Origin: CG2-30-46-19 sp034414555
Lineage (GTDB): Bacteria > Chloroflexota > Dehalococcoidia > GIF9 > AB-539-J10
Assembly: GCA_034414555.1 (NCBI GenBank)
Contig: DAOUMA010000008.1
Span: forward strand, 84,499 to 148,498
Direction of reading: 5' to 3'
DNA: 64,000 nt
Part shown: positions 1 to 8,640 of the stretch, piece by piece
Layout: the number at the start of each line of letters is the position of its first letter
Position numbering within the stretch: position 1 is the stretch's first letter
Program-made: the position numbers and the translations under genes
The notes under the pieces: model-generated
What the model was told of the DNA's origin: nothing
Seen by the model: the letters and a program-made list of their open reading frames with translations, nothing else
The model's database searches: none

Positions 1-396
1 ATAGTCAAAATTCGTGCCTATAAATATGCTGGCCGTATTCTTGTTTAGGACGATGTCTTCCCGCAAAGGAGCTATCACCTCGGCGATTTCCAGCGCCTTT
101 GGGTCATCACCAAAGGACGAGCGAAGTTGTTTTACATCCTTTATCCCTATTCGTTTCATCTGCTGGGCTAGCGCCGCCGGCGCCTGGAAGCGGGCAGGCA
201 AAGGGGTTATTTTTGTATAGACCACCGGCACTTGAATCTTTCTCGCTGTCTGAAGCAGCGCTTCTACTGAGTTGAGAATCTCGTTTTTATTGAATACCCT
301 GTTGACCAGCATATTTTGCATATCCCAAACTATCAGCAGCGAATGCTCTGGAGCTATAATATCGGGCAGTTCGGTGTAGAATTTACTTGTCGCCAT
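1..396 (-). CDS. Isochorismatase-like cysteine hydrolase (partial, C-terminus beyond window)
   Basis: The reading frame starts with ATG at 396-394, behind a strong Shine-Dalgarno (GAGGAGG, rc of 402-410), and stays open to the left edge of the window (132 codons). The translation has the family pattern: a core strand ending in IVWDMQN (the catalytic Asp region) near residues 22-28 and a KNTASIF segment with the catalytic-type Lys near residue 119. The nucleophilic Cys would lie beyond position 1, so catalysis cannot be confirmed. Members of this family hydrolyse isochorismate, nicotinamide or related amides in the cytosol; the substrate here is unknown. A tiny membrane ORF lies just upstream on the same strand and may share its transcript. 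Confidence 0.85.
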   Translation of the reverse strand, partial: MATSKFYTELPDIIAPEHSLLIVWDMQNMLVNRVFNKNEILNSVEALLQTARKIQVPVVYTKITPLPARFQAPAALAQQMKRIGIKDVKQLRSSFGDDPKALEIAEVIAPLREDIVLNKNTASIFIGTNFDY

Positions 397-415
397 GAGA
401 TTCCTCCTCTTTACT

Positions 416-532
416 TCATGTTATGCCATATTCCTTACCAATAAAAATCAAGATGCCGAAAAGAAGACACGCAATGCCTATGAAAATTGACGGGCGTATA
501 AAAATAATTGGTCGCATATTCACCTTCTTCAT
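416..532 (-). CDS. Putative 38-aa single-TM membrane protein
   Basis: A short ORF (ATG 532-530, stop 418-416) encodes a basic N-terminus followed by a run of Ile/Phe/Leu/Gly residues from about 9 to 31 that would make one transmembrane helix, ending in a charged tail. It lies about 20 nt upstream of the isochorismatase-like gene on the same strand, consistent with a small operon. No good ribosome binding site is visible, and no family is recognised. It could be chance, but the sharp hydrophobic segment with charged ends argues mildly for a real small protein. Confidence 0.35.
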   Translation of the reverse strand: MKKVNMRPIIFIRPSIFIGIACLLFGILIFIGKEYGIT

Positions 533-725
533 TTATTAAGGCTGTTTAATTTTCAAAAGCCTTGTTTTTAGCTTCGTCATGGTTGTCCCGGAAATTTCTC
601 ACCCCCGAGCTTTGTAATGCGACCATTCAAGGTCGTGCAGCACGAGGCTAAAGCCTGGCACTACATTTTTAAACATCCGCTCATTATATCAATTGAAGCG
701 TGCTTTTGCTATAAATGGTGGCGAT

Positions 726-836
726 ATATTAGCGAAGGTAACGGGTTGTGCTGTGGTTGGTCTGGAAGGAGCCATAGTTGAGGTGGAGGTTGACATATCA
801 TCTGGATTGCCTTCGTTTGTCAATGTTGGGACGCAA
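726..836 (+). pseudogene. comM/yifB (Mg-chelatase-like ATPase) N-terminal remnant
   Basis: The frame around 726-836 translates to LAKVTGCAVVGLEGAIVEVE followed by VDISSGLPSFVNVG. This is the conserved N-terminus of ComM/YifB proteins (usually MLAKV..., then VDIS.GLP.F..VGL). The similarity ends abruptly near 836 and nothing downstream resembles the remaining ~470 residues, so this is a truncated remnant. No start codon with a ribosome binding site is seen. The rest of the gap 533-1100 shows no gene I can support. Confidence 0.6.
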
Positions 837-1100
837 TGTTAACAAGAGTATTCCTTTTGAGCTGGCTTTGACTGAGTAAACGGATATACCCGCAATCAAC
901 TCCTGTCGGGGTGGAACTTCCGGTTAATTTCTATTATACCAACGAGGAAGGAGTAAATTTCAGCAAGCAGCGATAAAATTCCCCAAGCCTGAACAAAATT
1001 GACGTTTTGTTACATTACATTCTAGGCTTTTGTAAAATAGGTGGATACATAGAAAGGTTCATGACATATTGGAATTGCATTTCATCAGCTAGGACTTTAC

Positions 1101-1763
1101 TCACGCAGGATTCCTAGCAATAAAATCACGCACACCTTGCACCATCAGAGCAACTTGTTCTTTTGAATATTCATTGTACTTGCCGTGTGCAGCATTGTTA
1201 CGAAGCCCCAGCCACGCGGTGATACTTTTCTGGTCGAGTTTAGAATAAACGTTAGCGCCAGCGAGTTCTGCATTCAGACCATCGGCTTTCTTAGGCAGAG
1301 ACCCCTTAGTCACTGGGATACTATGAGCCTGACATAATTTTCGCAACTGCTCTTCAAGAACGCCACCGATTAGAACAGCTGCAGGGTCTTTGTAGCCTTC
1401 TGTAAGAAGATAGTCAGCCATCTCCAGAAAATCGCCAAAGATGTCCCCATGGATAATCTCGTAAACTGATCGTAGGTAACCTGCCTCGTAGTCGGTTCTT
1501 AGTGCTTTCAAAATACCGGGAAGGACTATTAAATTGTAAGCCTCATTCTCACCGTATTTCTTGAGAGCAGCGCGGGCATTCTCTGCATATCGGCTACCAC
1601 GGGGAGCGAGCCGCTCTATAGCTGCGGCAAGTATCGTAACAAGCTCTGGCACTTCTGTGCCCAAGTCTGAGCAGTCATCATACTTGGAGCGTGACTTGGC
1701 CTTCGCCCATCTCTCAAGTGCTTTGTCGATCTGATTTAGAATAGCCTCTTGATTAATAGACAT
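1101..1763 (-). CDS. HEPN-like protein, last gene of putative defence operon
   Basis: A 220-residue soluble protein. An N-terminal helical half (residues 1-95) is followed by a helical C-terminal domain carrying R188-NNAA-H193, which fits the Rx4-6H signature of HEPN ribonuclease or abortive-infection domains, and a conserved-looking LDQKSITAWLGLRN approach to it. It starts 11 nt after the radical-SAM gene and has no own promoter that I can see, so it is probably the last cistron. HEPN proteins act as toxin RNases in many defence systems; here that role is inference. It could equally be a DUF4145-like protein without nuclease activity. Confidence 0.6.
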   Translation of the reverse strand: MSINQEAILNQIDKALERWAKAKSRSKYDDCSDLGTEVPELVTILAAAIERLAPRGSRYAENARAALKKYGENEAYNLIVLPGILKALRTDYEAGYLRSVYEIIHGDIFGDFLEMADYLLTEGYKDPAAVLIGGVLEEQLRKLCQAHSIPVTKGSLPKKADGLNAELAGANVYSKLDQKSITAWLGLRNNAAHGKYNEYSKEQVALMVQGVRDFIARNPA

Positions 1764-1774
1764 TGTCTGACCCC

Positions 1775-2542
1775 TTAACGCGGCGCATTATATGAAAAAG
1801 CAAGATGATCCTCATACGGCTCCATTGCCTCGCGATGGAAGATAGCTTCCTCCGGCTGTTCTATTATGTGCTTAAACTCGCCAACATCTTTGCCAAAAGC
1901 CTTCTCAAAGAATGGCCTTCTCGGCCCCACCACACCGTGAGTAGCGTGAAGAATGCATTGTATACCTCTTAGTTGTCTCTTAGTCCAATTTGGACTGATA
2001 TATTTCCTATCTTTCGCATCAAGAGGTATGTACCGCATTGGGAAGGAGAAGATACTAAGGCCTAACTCCTCATTAAGTTCTATATTTATAAGAAGTCTTT
2101 TATAAAAGTCTTTCGGGCAATCATCAAAATTGAACAATATGTAATTGGATAGATGCCTGATTCCGTACTTATGAGCTAAGCGCACTTTCTCTATATAGAG
2201 TTTTTCAAACTTAATGTTGTCAAAAGCTATTCGTAGTGGTTTGAGGGCCAACTGACTGAGAAGTTCCATCTTACCTTCGTCAAGTAGCCGTGCATCAACA
2301 CCTTGGTTAAAATCAAGATACCGATAAGCATTCCCAAACCTAGCTCCTTTTTGGAATCCGTACTTCTTTATCTCCTCAACTATGCGTGGAAACTCAGCAG
2401 AAGCCAAGACATTGTTGTCGAGCAATATGAGGTCTTTCTTGTCAGGATCCAACTGTTGCTCTAAAGGTATAAAGGGTATAAAGTGCGGCTCTAACCTGTG
2501 TACAGCACAGTAAGGGCAGTGGTTTATGCAACCTTTAGTCAT
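1775..2542 (-). CDS. Radical SAM enzyme, catalytic half
   Basis: A 255-residue protein beginning almost directly with the [4Fe-4S] motif C5-x3-C9-x2-C12 (CINHCPYC), which marks radical SAM enzymes. Further on are a QGVDARLL segment and an FDD/ELGLSIFSFPMRYIPL region that resemble the C-terminal barrel of B12-type radical SAM proteins. The start ATG overlaps the stop of the upstream ORF as ATGA. In homologous full-length enzymes the residues before the Cys motif belong to the same chain; read in this frame, the codons upstream give SIGYMTKGC, so this half was probably once fused to the preceding ORF. Substrate unknown; a nucleotide or peptide modification in the defence operon is possible. Confidence 0.75.
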   Translation of the reverse strand: MTKGCINHCPYCAVHRLEPHFIPFIPLEQQLDPDKKDLILLDNNVLASAEFPRIVEEIKKYGFQKGARFGNAYRYLDFNQGVDARLLDEGKMELLSQLALKPLRIAFDNIKFEKLYIEKVRLAHKYGIRHLSNYILFNFDDCPKDFYKRLLINIELNEELGLSIFSFPMRYIPLDAKDRKYISPNWTKRQLRGIQCILHATHGVVGPRRPFFEKAFGKDVGEFKHIIEQPEEAIFHREAMEPYEDHLAFSYNAPR

Positions 2543-3033
2543 ATATCCAATGCTGTGTTGTTCGTGTAATACTCGTACACATCATTGGTTAGAGCATAGT
2601 CAGGTTTCAACCTGTCAACCTCTTCCCAGAGACCAAAGTGTGGAGCTATGCCTGTTTCCCTTTCAATGTCTGCTTGCAAGAGCGATGCAAGTATGCCTCC
2701 AACTTTTATGTTGTCATTCTTAAGCTTGTTACGCTGATAAAATTTAATAGTTTCTATAGTCCTTTTCCATTGGAAGGTGAACAGAGTGGCTATGTAGATG
2801 ATGTCCCATCTCTGGTCTCTTATTGCGGCACTGGTTCCTTTGTAGAAAACGACCTCATCACCATGCGATTTGTGATAGGTTGAGATTTTCATTAGACCGA
2901 GGGGAGGATACTTTACTTTATAGGCTGGCTCTACAAGTAGAACTCTTTTCGGCCTGTTAATCAAAATATGTGGGCCTTCTTCAATATTAGGAGCCAGCTT
3001 GTACTGCTTAGTTACTGTTATTTCAGTGCTCAC
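2539..3033 (-). CDS. B12-binding-like N-terminal half of radical SAM enzyme
   Basis: A 164-residue ORF with the Rossmann-like opening typical of cobalamin-binding domains of radical SAM proteins (KRVLLVEPAYKVKYPPLGL, residues 29-47), then IYIATLFTF and a GGILASL strand. The DxHxxG cobalamin-ligand motif is not visible, as in many members of this class. It ends with TNNTALDI and a stop that overlaps the next ORF's ATG. Together the two ORFs have the length (~415 aa) of a complete enzyme. Either a frameshift has split the gene or the halves are translated as two coupled chains. It overlaps the upstream gene's end by 4 nt. Confidence 0.65.
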   Translation of the reverse strand: MSTEITVTKQYKLAPNIEEGPHILINRPKRVLLVEPAYKVKYPPLGLMKISTYHKSHGDEVVFYKGTSAAIRDQRWDIIYIATLFTFQWKRTIETIKFYQRNKLKNDNIKVGGILASLLQADIERETGIAPHFGLWEEVDRLKPDYALTNDVYEYYTNNTALDI

Positions 3034-4241
3034 GTATTCTCCAAAATCCTCTCCAATTTTATTTGATAGTCAGTATTATTCCGGTCAATAGTGTAGTGCA
3101 GTGCAGTTGGGTCTGATTGGTAAATATCTTCTAGTAACCCAGCAGCCTTATCATATTCAAGGAAGAGGCCTTGGCCATCGCGCAAGCTCAGTATATTTGA
3201 ATAGAGAAGCAATGGCCTTAACAGGCAATAGCCACCGACCCCAGCCAAATGTTTGTAACCTGGCCAAATAAAGGTCACGAACTTGTCATGCCCAACTTCT
3301 TGTGGCAACACCTTTCCATAAGCTTGAGCTACAAATTCAAAGAACCCCGAATCCAAAAGTGCTTTTATCACGTTTTCTGGGTATTTCTTCTCCATTTCTG
3401 CCGCATAGGCTTGTGTTAGCGAGATTAGTTTGAGTCCTACCCTGGTGAACCGCCATGTTCTAGACCCAGCTGACTCTACAGCCCCCATATCAACCAGCCA
3501 TTCCAAGCGAGGTATTGTTGTCTGTTCACGTCTAGACCCAGACCCTTGCTCCTCGGCTTTCTCCTCTATGTTCTTGAGAATCTGTTGCCTGCCCTTTTCA
3601 AGAATCTGTAGCTGTTTCTGGTCGGTTAGAGTATACGCGGAGCCAAGGAAGCTATTCCTTATATTCTCCATTATGCCAGGAATGAGTGAACCGGCATCAA
3701 GGTAATTGAAACTTCCATCTGAAAATCGATTTAGAAGGACATCATAAAAGGGTACTAAGAAATCGCCATCCGCAGCTAGCAGGTTGTATAAGAAGAATAC
3801 TTGCTCTCCACGTTCCAAGACAAGTGGATTTACGGCCGAAGGGTGGTCGAATGCCTCGAGTTGCTCCTTCGACATCAAACCCTGATATAGAACAAGACCC
3901 ATGTCGGTTCGTTCATACGAGGCTGTCACCAATCCTAGACCGCGGGGTAAGTATTCCGCATACTCATTGAAGCCAAGTTTAGAGAGCCATCCCGTTTGTG
4001 ATGGATGACCATAGATATATAGCTTTTGCAGGCTCGTCACATCAGTTCCTTCGCCCAATCCTTTAAGCCATGTGGCGAGAGCCTCATCCGAAACAGTAAA
4101 TTTATGCTCTTCAAGCCTTCTGCGCAGTACATCTGACATCTGGTCTGGGGTTCTAGCGAGTTCGGAAAAAGCCAACACTGCCTTACAAAACCCAAGTCGT
4201 TGCATAGAAAGTCTGGAACGACTAATCCATCGAATAGCCAT
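3030..4241 (-). CDS. Uncharacterised operon protein with winged-helix-like segment
   Basis: A 403-residue soluble protein that I do not recognise. It has no signal peptide or membrane segment. A central highly charged linker (KNIEEKAEEQGSGSRREQ, about residues 225-242) is followed by RLEWLVDMGAVES...WRFTRVG, which reads like a winged-helix recognition unit. It starts 2 nt downstream of the HerA-like ATPase gene and overlaps the radical-SAM ORF by 4 nt, so it is almost certainly co-translated with them. A DNA-binding or adaptor subunit of an ATPase-nuclease complex is a reasonable guess, no more. Confidence 0.6.
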   Translation of the reverse strand: MAIRWISRSRLSMQRLGFCKAVLAFSELARTPDQMSDVLRRRLEEHKFTVSDEALATWLKGLGEGTDVTSLQKLYIYGHPSQTGWLSKLGFNEYAEYLPRGLGLVTASYERTDMGLVLYQGLMSKEQLEAFDHPSAVNPLVLERGEQVFFLYNLLAADGDFLVPFYDVLLNRFSDGSFNYLDAGSLIPGIMENIRNSFLGSAYTLTDQKQLQILEKGRQQILKNIEEKAEEQGSGSRREQTTIPRLEWLVDMGAVESAGSRTWRFTRVGLKLISLTQAYAAEMEKKYPENVIKALLDSGFFEFVAQAYGKVLPQEVGHDKFVTFIWPGYKHLAGVGGYCLLRPLLLYSNILSLRDGQGLFLEYDKAAGLLEDIYQSDPTALHYTIDRNNTDYQIKLERILENT

Positions 4242-4243
4242 AT

Positions 4244-5641
4244 CTATGCCTCAAAACCTCCATGTGCACTGACTCTTGGGCGGACTTCCATGACAAAACA
4301 TCTGGGAGTGTTGGTATCAGACACTACAGCTTGACCAACTCCTATGTCTCGTATGAGTTCATTTATCGATATATTGACGTTGTTATCCTTGATTTCCGTT
4401 GGCAAAGGTGATTTCAAGTTATCTAGAACGTAGTCTATATCAGATTGAGAGACTAATTTGTGAACGATGAACGTTTCCACTTGAGATAGCACGTTCGGGT
4501 CGAGTGCTCTTGGTTGTTGGGTAGTCACTACAAAGGAAAGGCCAAAATTTCTGCCTTCCTTGACAAACCTTATCAAACTAGCGGTAGCAGAAGTGCGTTT
4601 ACCGGCCGGGATTACGTTTTGTGCTTCGTCAATAACGACCCAAACCTTGGGTACATAGCGTTCTACCAGTTCTTTTTTCTCTTTTTTCTGCTGCTCATCT
4701 AATTTCGGATTAATAAGAAGATCCTTTGTCATTTCAGAAGCTTCGGCTCTTTCCTGCAATAGCCTCTTGATAACTACTGAAACAAGTACACCACGCAGAT
4801 CTTCTGGCAAACCGTTAAGTAGCACTACCGAAGCACGGCCGGCGGTAATCAGGTCACGCAGTGGCGTTCCGGAACCTGAGAAGATAGGATGCCGGTCATA
4901 AGCCCGAAGTTGTTGTAGGACAGCCCTTCTTGTCTCCGCCCGATATACGGATGCCTCATTCTCCTGGTCCTTCTCTATACATTCAATGAAGTCCCAAATC
5001 GTTTGGTCTTTCTTAGCACGATGGTAGTTGCCTTCAGTATCGTACCATCCCAAATCAACCACCTTCTGAAATACCTCAGTAAAGTATTGTCCCTTAATAT
5101 CGCGGACTATATCTAAGTCGAGAAGTGAGCTCCAGTCATCCAATGAGAAGTCTGGTACATTAAGATACAGGTCCTTGAAAGCTGGCGATGATAGACGATA
5201 CCGGTAACCGGCAGGAACCCATACGTCAACGTCTAAGGGTACAGCCGGCAATCCCCAAGAACGGAGTATATCTGCCTGACTCTTCATTTCCGCGGACTGT
5301 TGCTCTGCCGATAGGACTGGAATATTCATCCACTGGAAAATGTTTAGAGTGTCGAATAGAAGCAAGCCCCTCCGTTTGCTTGTAGCACCAATCGCTGAAT
5401 TTGACTCAGAGGTACAGAGCGCCTCAATGAGCGAGCCCAAAGTATATGATTTACCCTGTCCTCGTTTTCCAACAATTGCTATGACCTTCTCTTTCGATAC
5501 GTCAAATTTGATATTGTAGCGACGTCCATATTCAGCTAGTTTCCCCAAGAAAAGCCATTCTTTCGGTTCACCGGCCTCTGAGCCTGACGTACACCAATCA
5601 CCCTGAGCACTCATTTCGGGGTATAGACCATACCTTTTCAT
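4244..5641 (-). CDS. HerA/DUF87-like hexameric translocase ATPase
   Basis: A 465-residue P-loop ATPase. Walker A is GKRGQGKS at residues 58-65, Walker B is VWVVIDEAQ at 333-341, and a VVTTQQP sensor-like motif is followed by ALDPNVLSQVETFIVHKL, a pattern typical of HerA/VirB4/FtsK-class DNA translocases. These form hexameric rings that pump or unwind DNA and usually work with a nuclease; the PLD gene in the same operon is the obvious partner. There is a gap of 15 nt from the upstream ATPase gene. The family assignment is good; the specific job is inference. Confidence 0.85.
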   Translation of the reverse strand: MKRYGLYPEMSAQGDWCTSGSEAGEPKEWLFLGKLAEYGRRYNIKFDVSKEKVIAIVGKRGQGKSYTLGSLIEALCTSESNSAIGATSKRRGLLLFDTLNIFQWMNIPVLSAEQQSAEMKSQADILRSWGLPAVPLDVDVWVPAGYRYRLSSPAFKDLYLNVPDFSLDDWSSLLDLDIVRDIKGQYFTEVFQKVVDLGWYDTEGNYHRAKKDQTIWDFIECIEKDQENEASVYRAETRRAVLQQLRAYDRHPIFSGSGTPLRDLITAGRASVVLLNGLPEDLRGVLVSVVIKRLLQERAEASEMTKDLLINPKLDEQQKKEKKELVERYVPKVWVVIDEAQNVIPAGKRTSATASLIRFVKEGRNFGLSFVVTTQQPRALDPNVLSQVETFIVHKLVSQSDIDYVLDNLKSPLPTEIKDNNVNISINELIRDIGVGQAVVSDTNTPRCFVMEVRPRVSAHGGFEA

Positions 5642-5656
5642 GGATTTAATCTCCTG

Positions 5657-6892
5657 CTAAATACGTGGCATAGCTGAATCTAGAAGAGTCTTATCCGCTA
5701 TCACATATTGATTACTTGCTTTTCCTTGGTGATAAGCAGCAGCCGCAACTTGTGCTAGCGCATTTATTATCATGCGGGCATTTCTCGTCTGTTCGTTTTG
5801 AAATAGTATTTCCACCGCTCTATCAAGAGCATCTTCCGTGAATGGTAGACTCTGCCAGGTAACTTTGCCAGCCAAGCCGACCTCGTTAATAAACTCCTTA
5901 GCTCTTTCTTCATCCTTTATATTTTGCATCAAATTGCTCATGAAGGCTCGCATGTCGTTTTTCGTATTGATAAGCCGAATTAAGTTGATAAACGCTTCGT
6001 CCACATTCTGTCGGGTTACGCCTAATCGAGACAGAATGTCATCGGCTGGCTGGATAATGGCTTTGGGAATAAACTGTTGTCCGGTTCCGAAATAGGCAAT
6101 TACGAATCCAACATCCTGGTTATAGTCTGAGGCAAGTTGCAGAAAGGCATGATGTATCTCTATCAATCTCTTGTCGACATTGTTGAGATCTTGTGCTTCG
6201 TCCATGAGAAAGACAATGGCCTTGCCTTGAGTCTTCCGGACCAAGTTACCCAGATTTAATGTGACATTAACCATATCTTCGGCGTTTTCCAACGCCTTTG
6301 TGGCAGCTAGGTCTTGAGCTTGGGCGCCCTTTTCCAGTTTGGAACCCCTAAGCCACTGCCAGGCTGGTAGAGTCGACCGTGTTTCCCTCAAAAAATACCC
6401 GGAAAGAACGTTAGCAAGAGACCTTTTCAGATTTTCATCTCCAAACTTGAATAGCTTTTTCATCTCGTTGGATAAATCAGCGGTTTTGTCCTCAGAAGAA
6501 CGGTTAAATTCTTGAACAATTAGCCTGAGGAAGGCTTCGCCCATCGAATCTAACATCTTGCCATGAATATACTTCCAGCCGCCAAGATCGGGTATACGCT
6601 CATCATATGGCGCAAGCCCGAGGAAGAAACATTTTGCAGGGTAATTCCCTGGCTTTTTGTCAAACAAATACTTGATATGATACAGCGTGTGAGTCTTTCC
6701 ATCGCCGAATCTTCCGATAACTCCACATTTTGGGACGCCTCTTATATCGAAGTCACTCCTAATCCGAGCCAATAGCTCGTCACTTACCTGCTTGTTGCCA
6801 AAGAACCATTCAGCATCTGCCTCTGGGTTTACCCTGAAGCGAGGGCGATTCAGGCAACAGTAGTCCTTAAGCTCCATATCTTTGATATCCAT
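5657..6892 (-). CDS. AAA+/ORC-like P-loop ATPase
   Basis: A 411-residue ATPase with Walker A GRFGDGKT (residues 60-67) and Walker B AIVFLMDEAQ (225-234). The arrangement, with a short N-terminal strand, P-loop by residue 60, and a helical C-terminal domain after residue 330, suits an AAA+ loader or switch ATPase of the type common in BREX-like and other defence loci. It lies 36 nt after the PLD gene and 15 nt before the HerA-like gene. It differs clearly from the two BrxD-like paralogues upstream, lacking their conserved VGRE and SRE segments. Exact family not recognised. Confidence 0.7.
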   Translation of the reverse strand: MDIKDMELKDYCCLNRPRFRVNPEADAEWFFGNKQVSDELLARIRSDFDIRGVPKCGVIGRFGDGKTHTLYHIKYLFDKKPGNYPAKCFFLGLAPYDERIPDLGGWKYIHGKMLDSMGEAFLRLIVQEFNRSSEDKTADLSNEMKKLFKFGDENLKRSLANVLSGYFLRETRSTLPAWQWLRGSKLEKGAQAQDLAATKALENAEDMVNVTLNLGNLVRKTQGKAIVFLMDEAQDLNNVDKRLIEIHHAFLQLASDYNQDVGFVIAYFGTGQQFIPKAIIQPADDILSRLGVTRQNVDEAFINLIRLINTKNDMRAFMSNLMQNIKDEERAKEFINEVGLAGKVTWQSLPFTEDALDRAVEILFQNEQTRNARMIINALAQVAAAAYHQGKASNQYVIADKTLLDSAMPRI

Positions 6893-6928
6893 TTTCGCCT
6901 CCTTTTGCTGAGTTCCAATAAACTAAAG

Positions 6929-7447
6929 CTAGCCAAACAGATTCACTTTAGTGACCTGTTTGAGTTCTGTTCCCGCTCTATTCGGGATGTCTTCTTTACC
7001 TAATACTTCGAGTTCTTCAACTATAGCACAACCTGCTCCCTTCCCCTCCACGAGTAGCCCAACCTCAAGAGCTCTAGTCGCTCTCCCCGAGAGGTTGGCA
7101 GAGCTTAGTAGTGCAAACCCGAATGGCTCGCAACGACAAACGTATATCTTCGCATGCAAGTCATTGTTGTAGTATAGCGTCACAAATGGGCTTCCTCTGA
7201 AAAGCTTAGCTGCTTCCGTGTTCAGTTGTTCTCTCTCGGGACTGCGCATGATAATTGTCGTTGGCACCTTTTCCCTTCTTATGACATATAGAATAGCCTC
7301 CAATGAGAAGGGCTCTCCGTCAAGACCCAATATCCATGGAGATACTATTACTAGGCTCGTAATTCCTGTAGCTTGCATGAATCGCTCAAAGAACAAAGTG
7401 TGTCCTCCCTCACGAACAATGGTGACAAATCTCTCTTCCCATCTCAT
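6929..7447 (-). CDS. Phospholipase D-fold nuclease (single HKD motif)
   Basis: A 172-residue protein with one PLD active-site motif: H98-A-K100 followed by SSANLSGRA at 115-123, in the order HxK...S.N expected of PLDc_2 nucleases. An opening strand LVIVSPWI (32-39) also fits the fold. Short one-motif PLD proteins work as homodimers, as in Nuc or the DrmC protein of DISARM. Its start overlaps the end of the upstream BrxD-like gene by 4 nt (ATGA), indicating translational coupling. In this operon it is the best candidate for the DNA-cutting effector. Confidence 0.8.
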   Translation of the reverse strand: MRWEERFVTIVREGGHTLFFERFMQATGITSLVIVSPWILGLDGEPFSLEAILYVIRREKVPTTIIMRSPEREQLNTEAAKLFRGSPFVTLYYNNDLHAKIYVCRCEPFGFALLSSANLSGRATRALEVGLLVEGKGAGCAIVEELEVLGKEDIPNRAGTELKQVTKVNLFG

Positions 7448-8634
7448 ATCTCTAGCAGACCTGCTGCGTGCTCAAGTGTTAGCTCCTTGTTTTCTTGGCA
7501 AACGTCTAGGCTAACTACCAAGGCTCTGATAAAATCTCTAGGAGTGCTGGCTGAAGCTGACACGCATCTTCGCACGAATAGCCTTATTGAGGATTTACCA
7601 AAATCATTACGCCCCCAACCGTAAGCCTTAAAATGCAAGTCTCGAACCCCTTCAGCAAGCTCAGTTAATTCCTTGCTTCCTAACTGGTATAGCTCTGTAA
7701 AATTTCCCAGGGCTTTATCAAATCCATATGGCATACTCTTAAAGAAAGCTGGGGTAGTCGCATATACAAAGTACGAGTATGGTGTACTACGAGCGGCGGT
7801 AGCCAGGCTGTATAGATTCTTATATGCCTCTTCTCTCCTTACTGCGCTGGGAAGTGAAGGTATAGCGTCTGCCTCATCCAGCAATGTTACAAGCCCTTTT
7901 AAACCCATAAACCTGAGCATTTTTGTCAGATTGCCGAGCATTTTGAGTGCGTTCTCTGGGGAAACATTAGTACTCATACCGATACGCTTGGCATCAGTCA
8001 TCGTGGTTTCACCTTGGAGCCAGCGAAGAGCTGTGTCTACCTTCCGTGGCCTAGCAAAATGAACACCTTCAAAGTACTGTGTCAGCGCGTTCTTGACATT
8101 TGCATCTAAGTCAGTGAGTATCCAAGGAGCAAGACTATGTCTCGTCACATACTCCTTGACTTCTAGTGCCCAGTTCTCCAGAACATCTTCCAGAGCCGGC
8201 CTATCTGCACAACCGGCCGTCCTGAGGCCCTTGATCACATGGCGATACACGCTCTGAAGATTATCCATAGGGCATTCCCTAGAGGAAAGTGTTAGAAAAC
8301 TGCTTGCAAATTCCTCTATATGTGCATACTCCTGAAGAACCCTTAGCGTAAAGGACTTACCCATACCAAATATTCCGTCTATGACCCGCAAGCAGGAACT
8401 GCCATTAGCTACAAGTGTTAAGTCCTGTTTCATGGAATCAAACAAGTCTTCCCGCCCAACTGCCAAGACAAGAGCACCCTGGGTAGGCGCTGTTCCTTGG
8501 CGACATGATTCCACCAAGGTCAAGGCCATCTCCTTGGATACGTCCCTGACAGATGGTAGCTTGGGGCGTCTTCGAGCCCTCTGAAGCAGTGCTCTAAGTT
8601 TCGGGTCATCTCCAATAGTACCCATTTTCGTCAC
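7444..8634 (-). CDS. BrxD-like (DUF2791) ATPase, paralogue 2
   Basis: A 396-residue P-loop protein: a conserved entry with CRQGTAP...VGRE (about 44-62), Walker A GIFGMGKSF (87-95), SSRECPMD (117-124) and Walker B LVTLLDEAD (248-256). This combination matches the DUF2791 family to which the BREX ATPase BrxD belongs. It shares the same landmarks in the same order with the gene just upstream, so the two arose by duplication. The gap to the upstream gene is 6 nt. In BREX, BrxD acts with PglZ and BrxC; none of those is in this window. Confidence 0.8.
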   Translation of the reverse strand: MTKMGTIGDDPKLRALLQRARRRPKLPSVRDVSKEMALTLVESCRQGTAPTQGALVLAVGREDLFDSMKQDLTLVANGSSCLRVIDGIFGMGKSFTLRVLQEYAHIEEFASSFLTLSSRECPMDNLQSVYRHVIKGLRTAGCADRPALEDVLENWALEVKEYVTRHSLAPWILTDLDANVKNALTQYFEGVHFARPRKVDTALRWLQGETTMTDAKRIGMSTNVSPENALKMLGNLTKMLRFMGLKGLVTLLDEADAIPSLPSAVRREEAYKNLYSLATAARSTPYSYFVYATTPAFFKSMPYGFDKALGNFTELYQLGSKELTELAEGVRDLHFKAYGWGRNDFGKSSIRLFVRRCVSASASTPRDFIRALVVSLDVCQENKELTLEHAAGLLEI

Positions 8635-8640
8635 GTCTTG

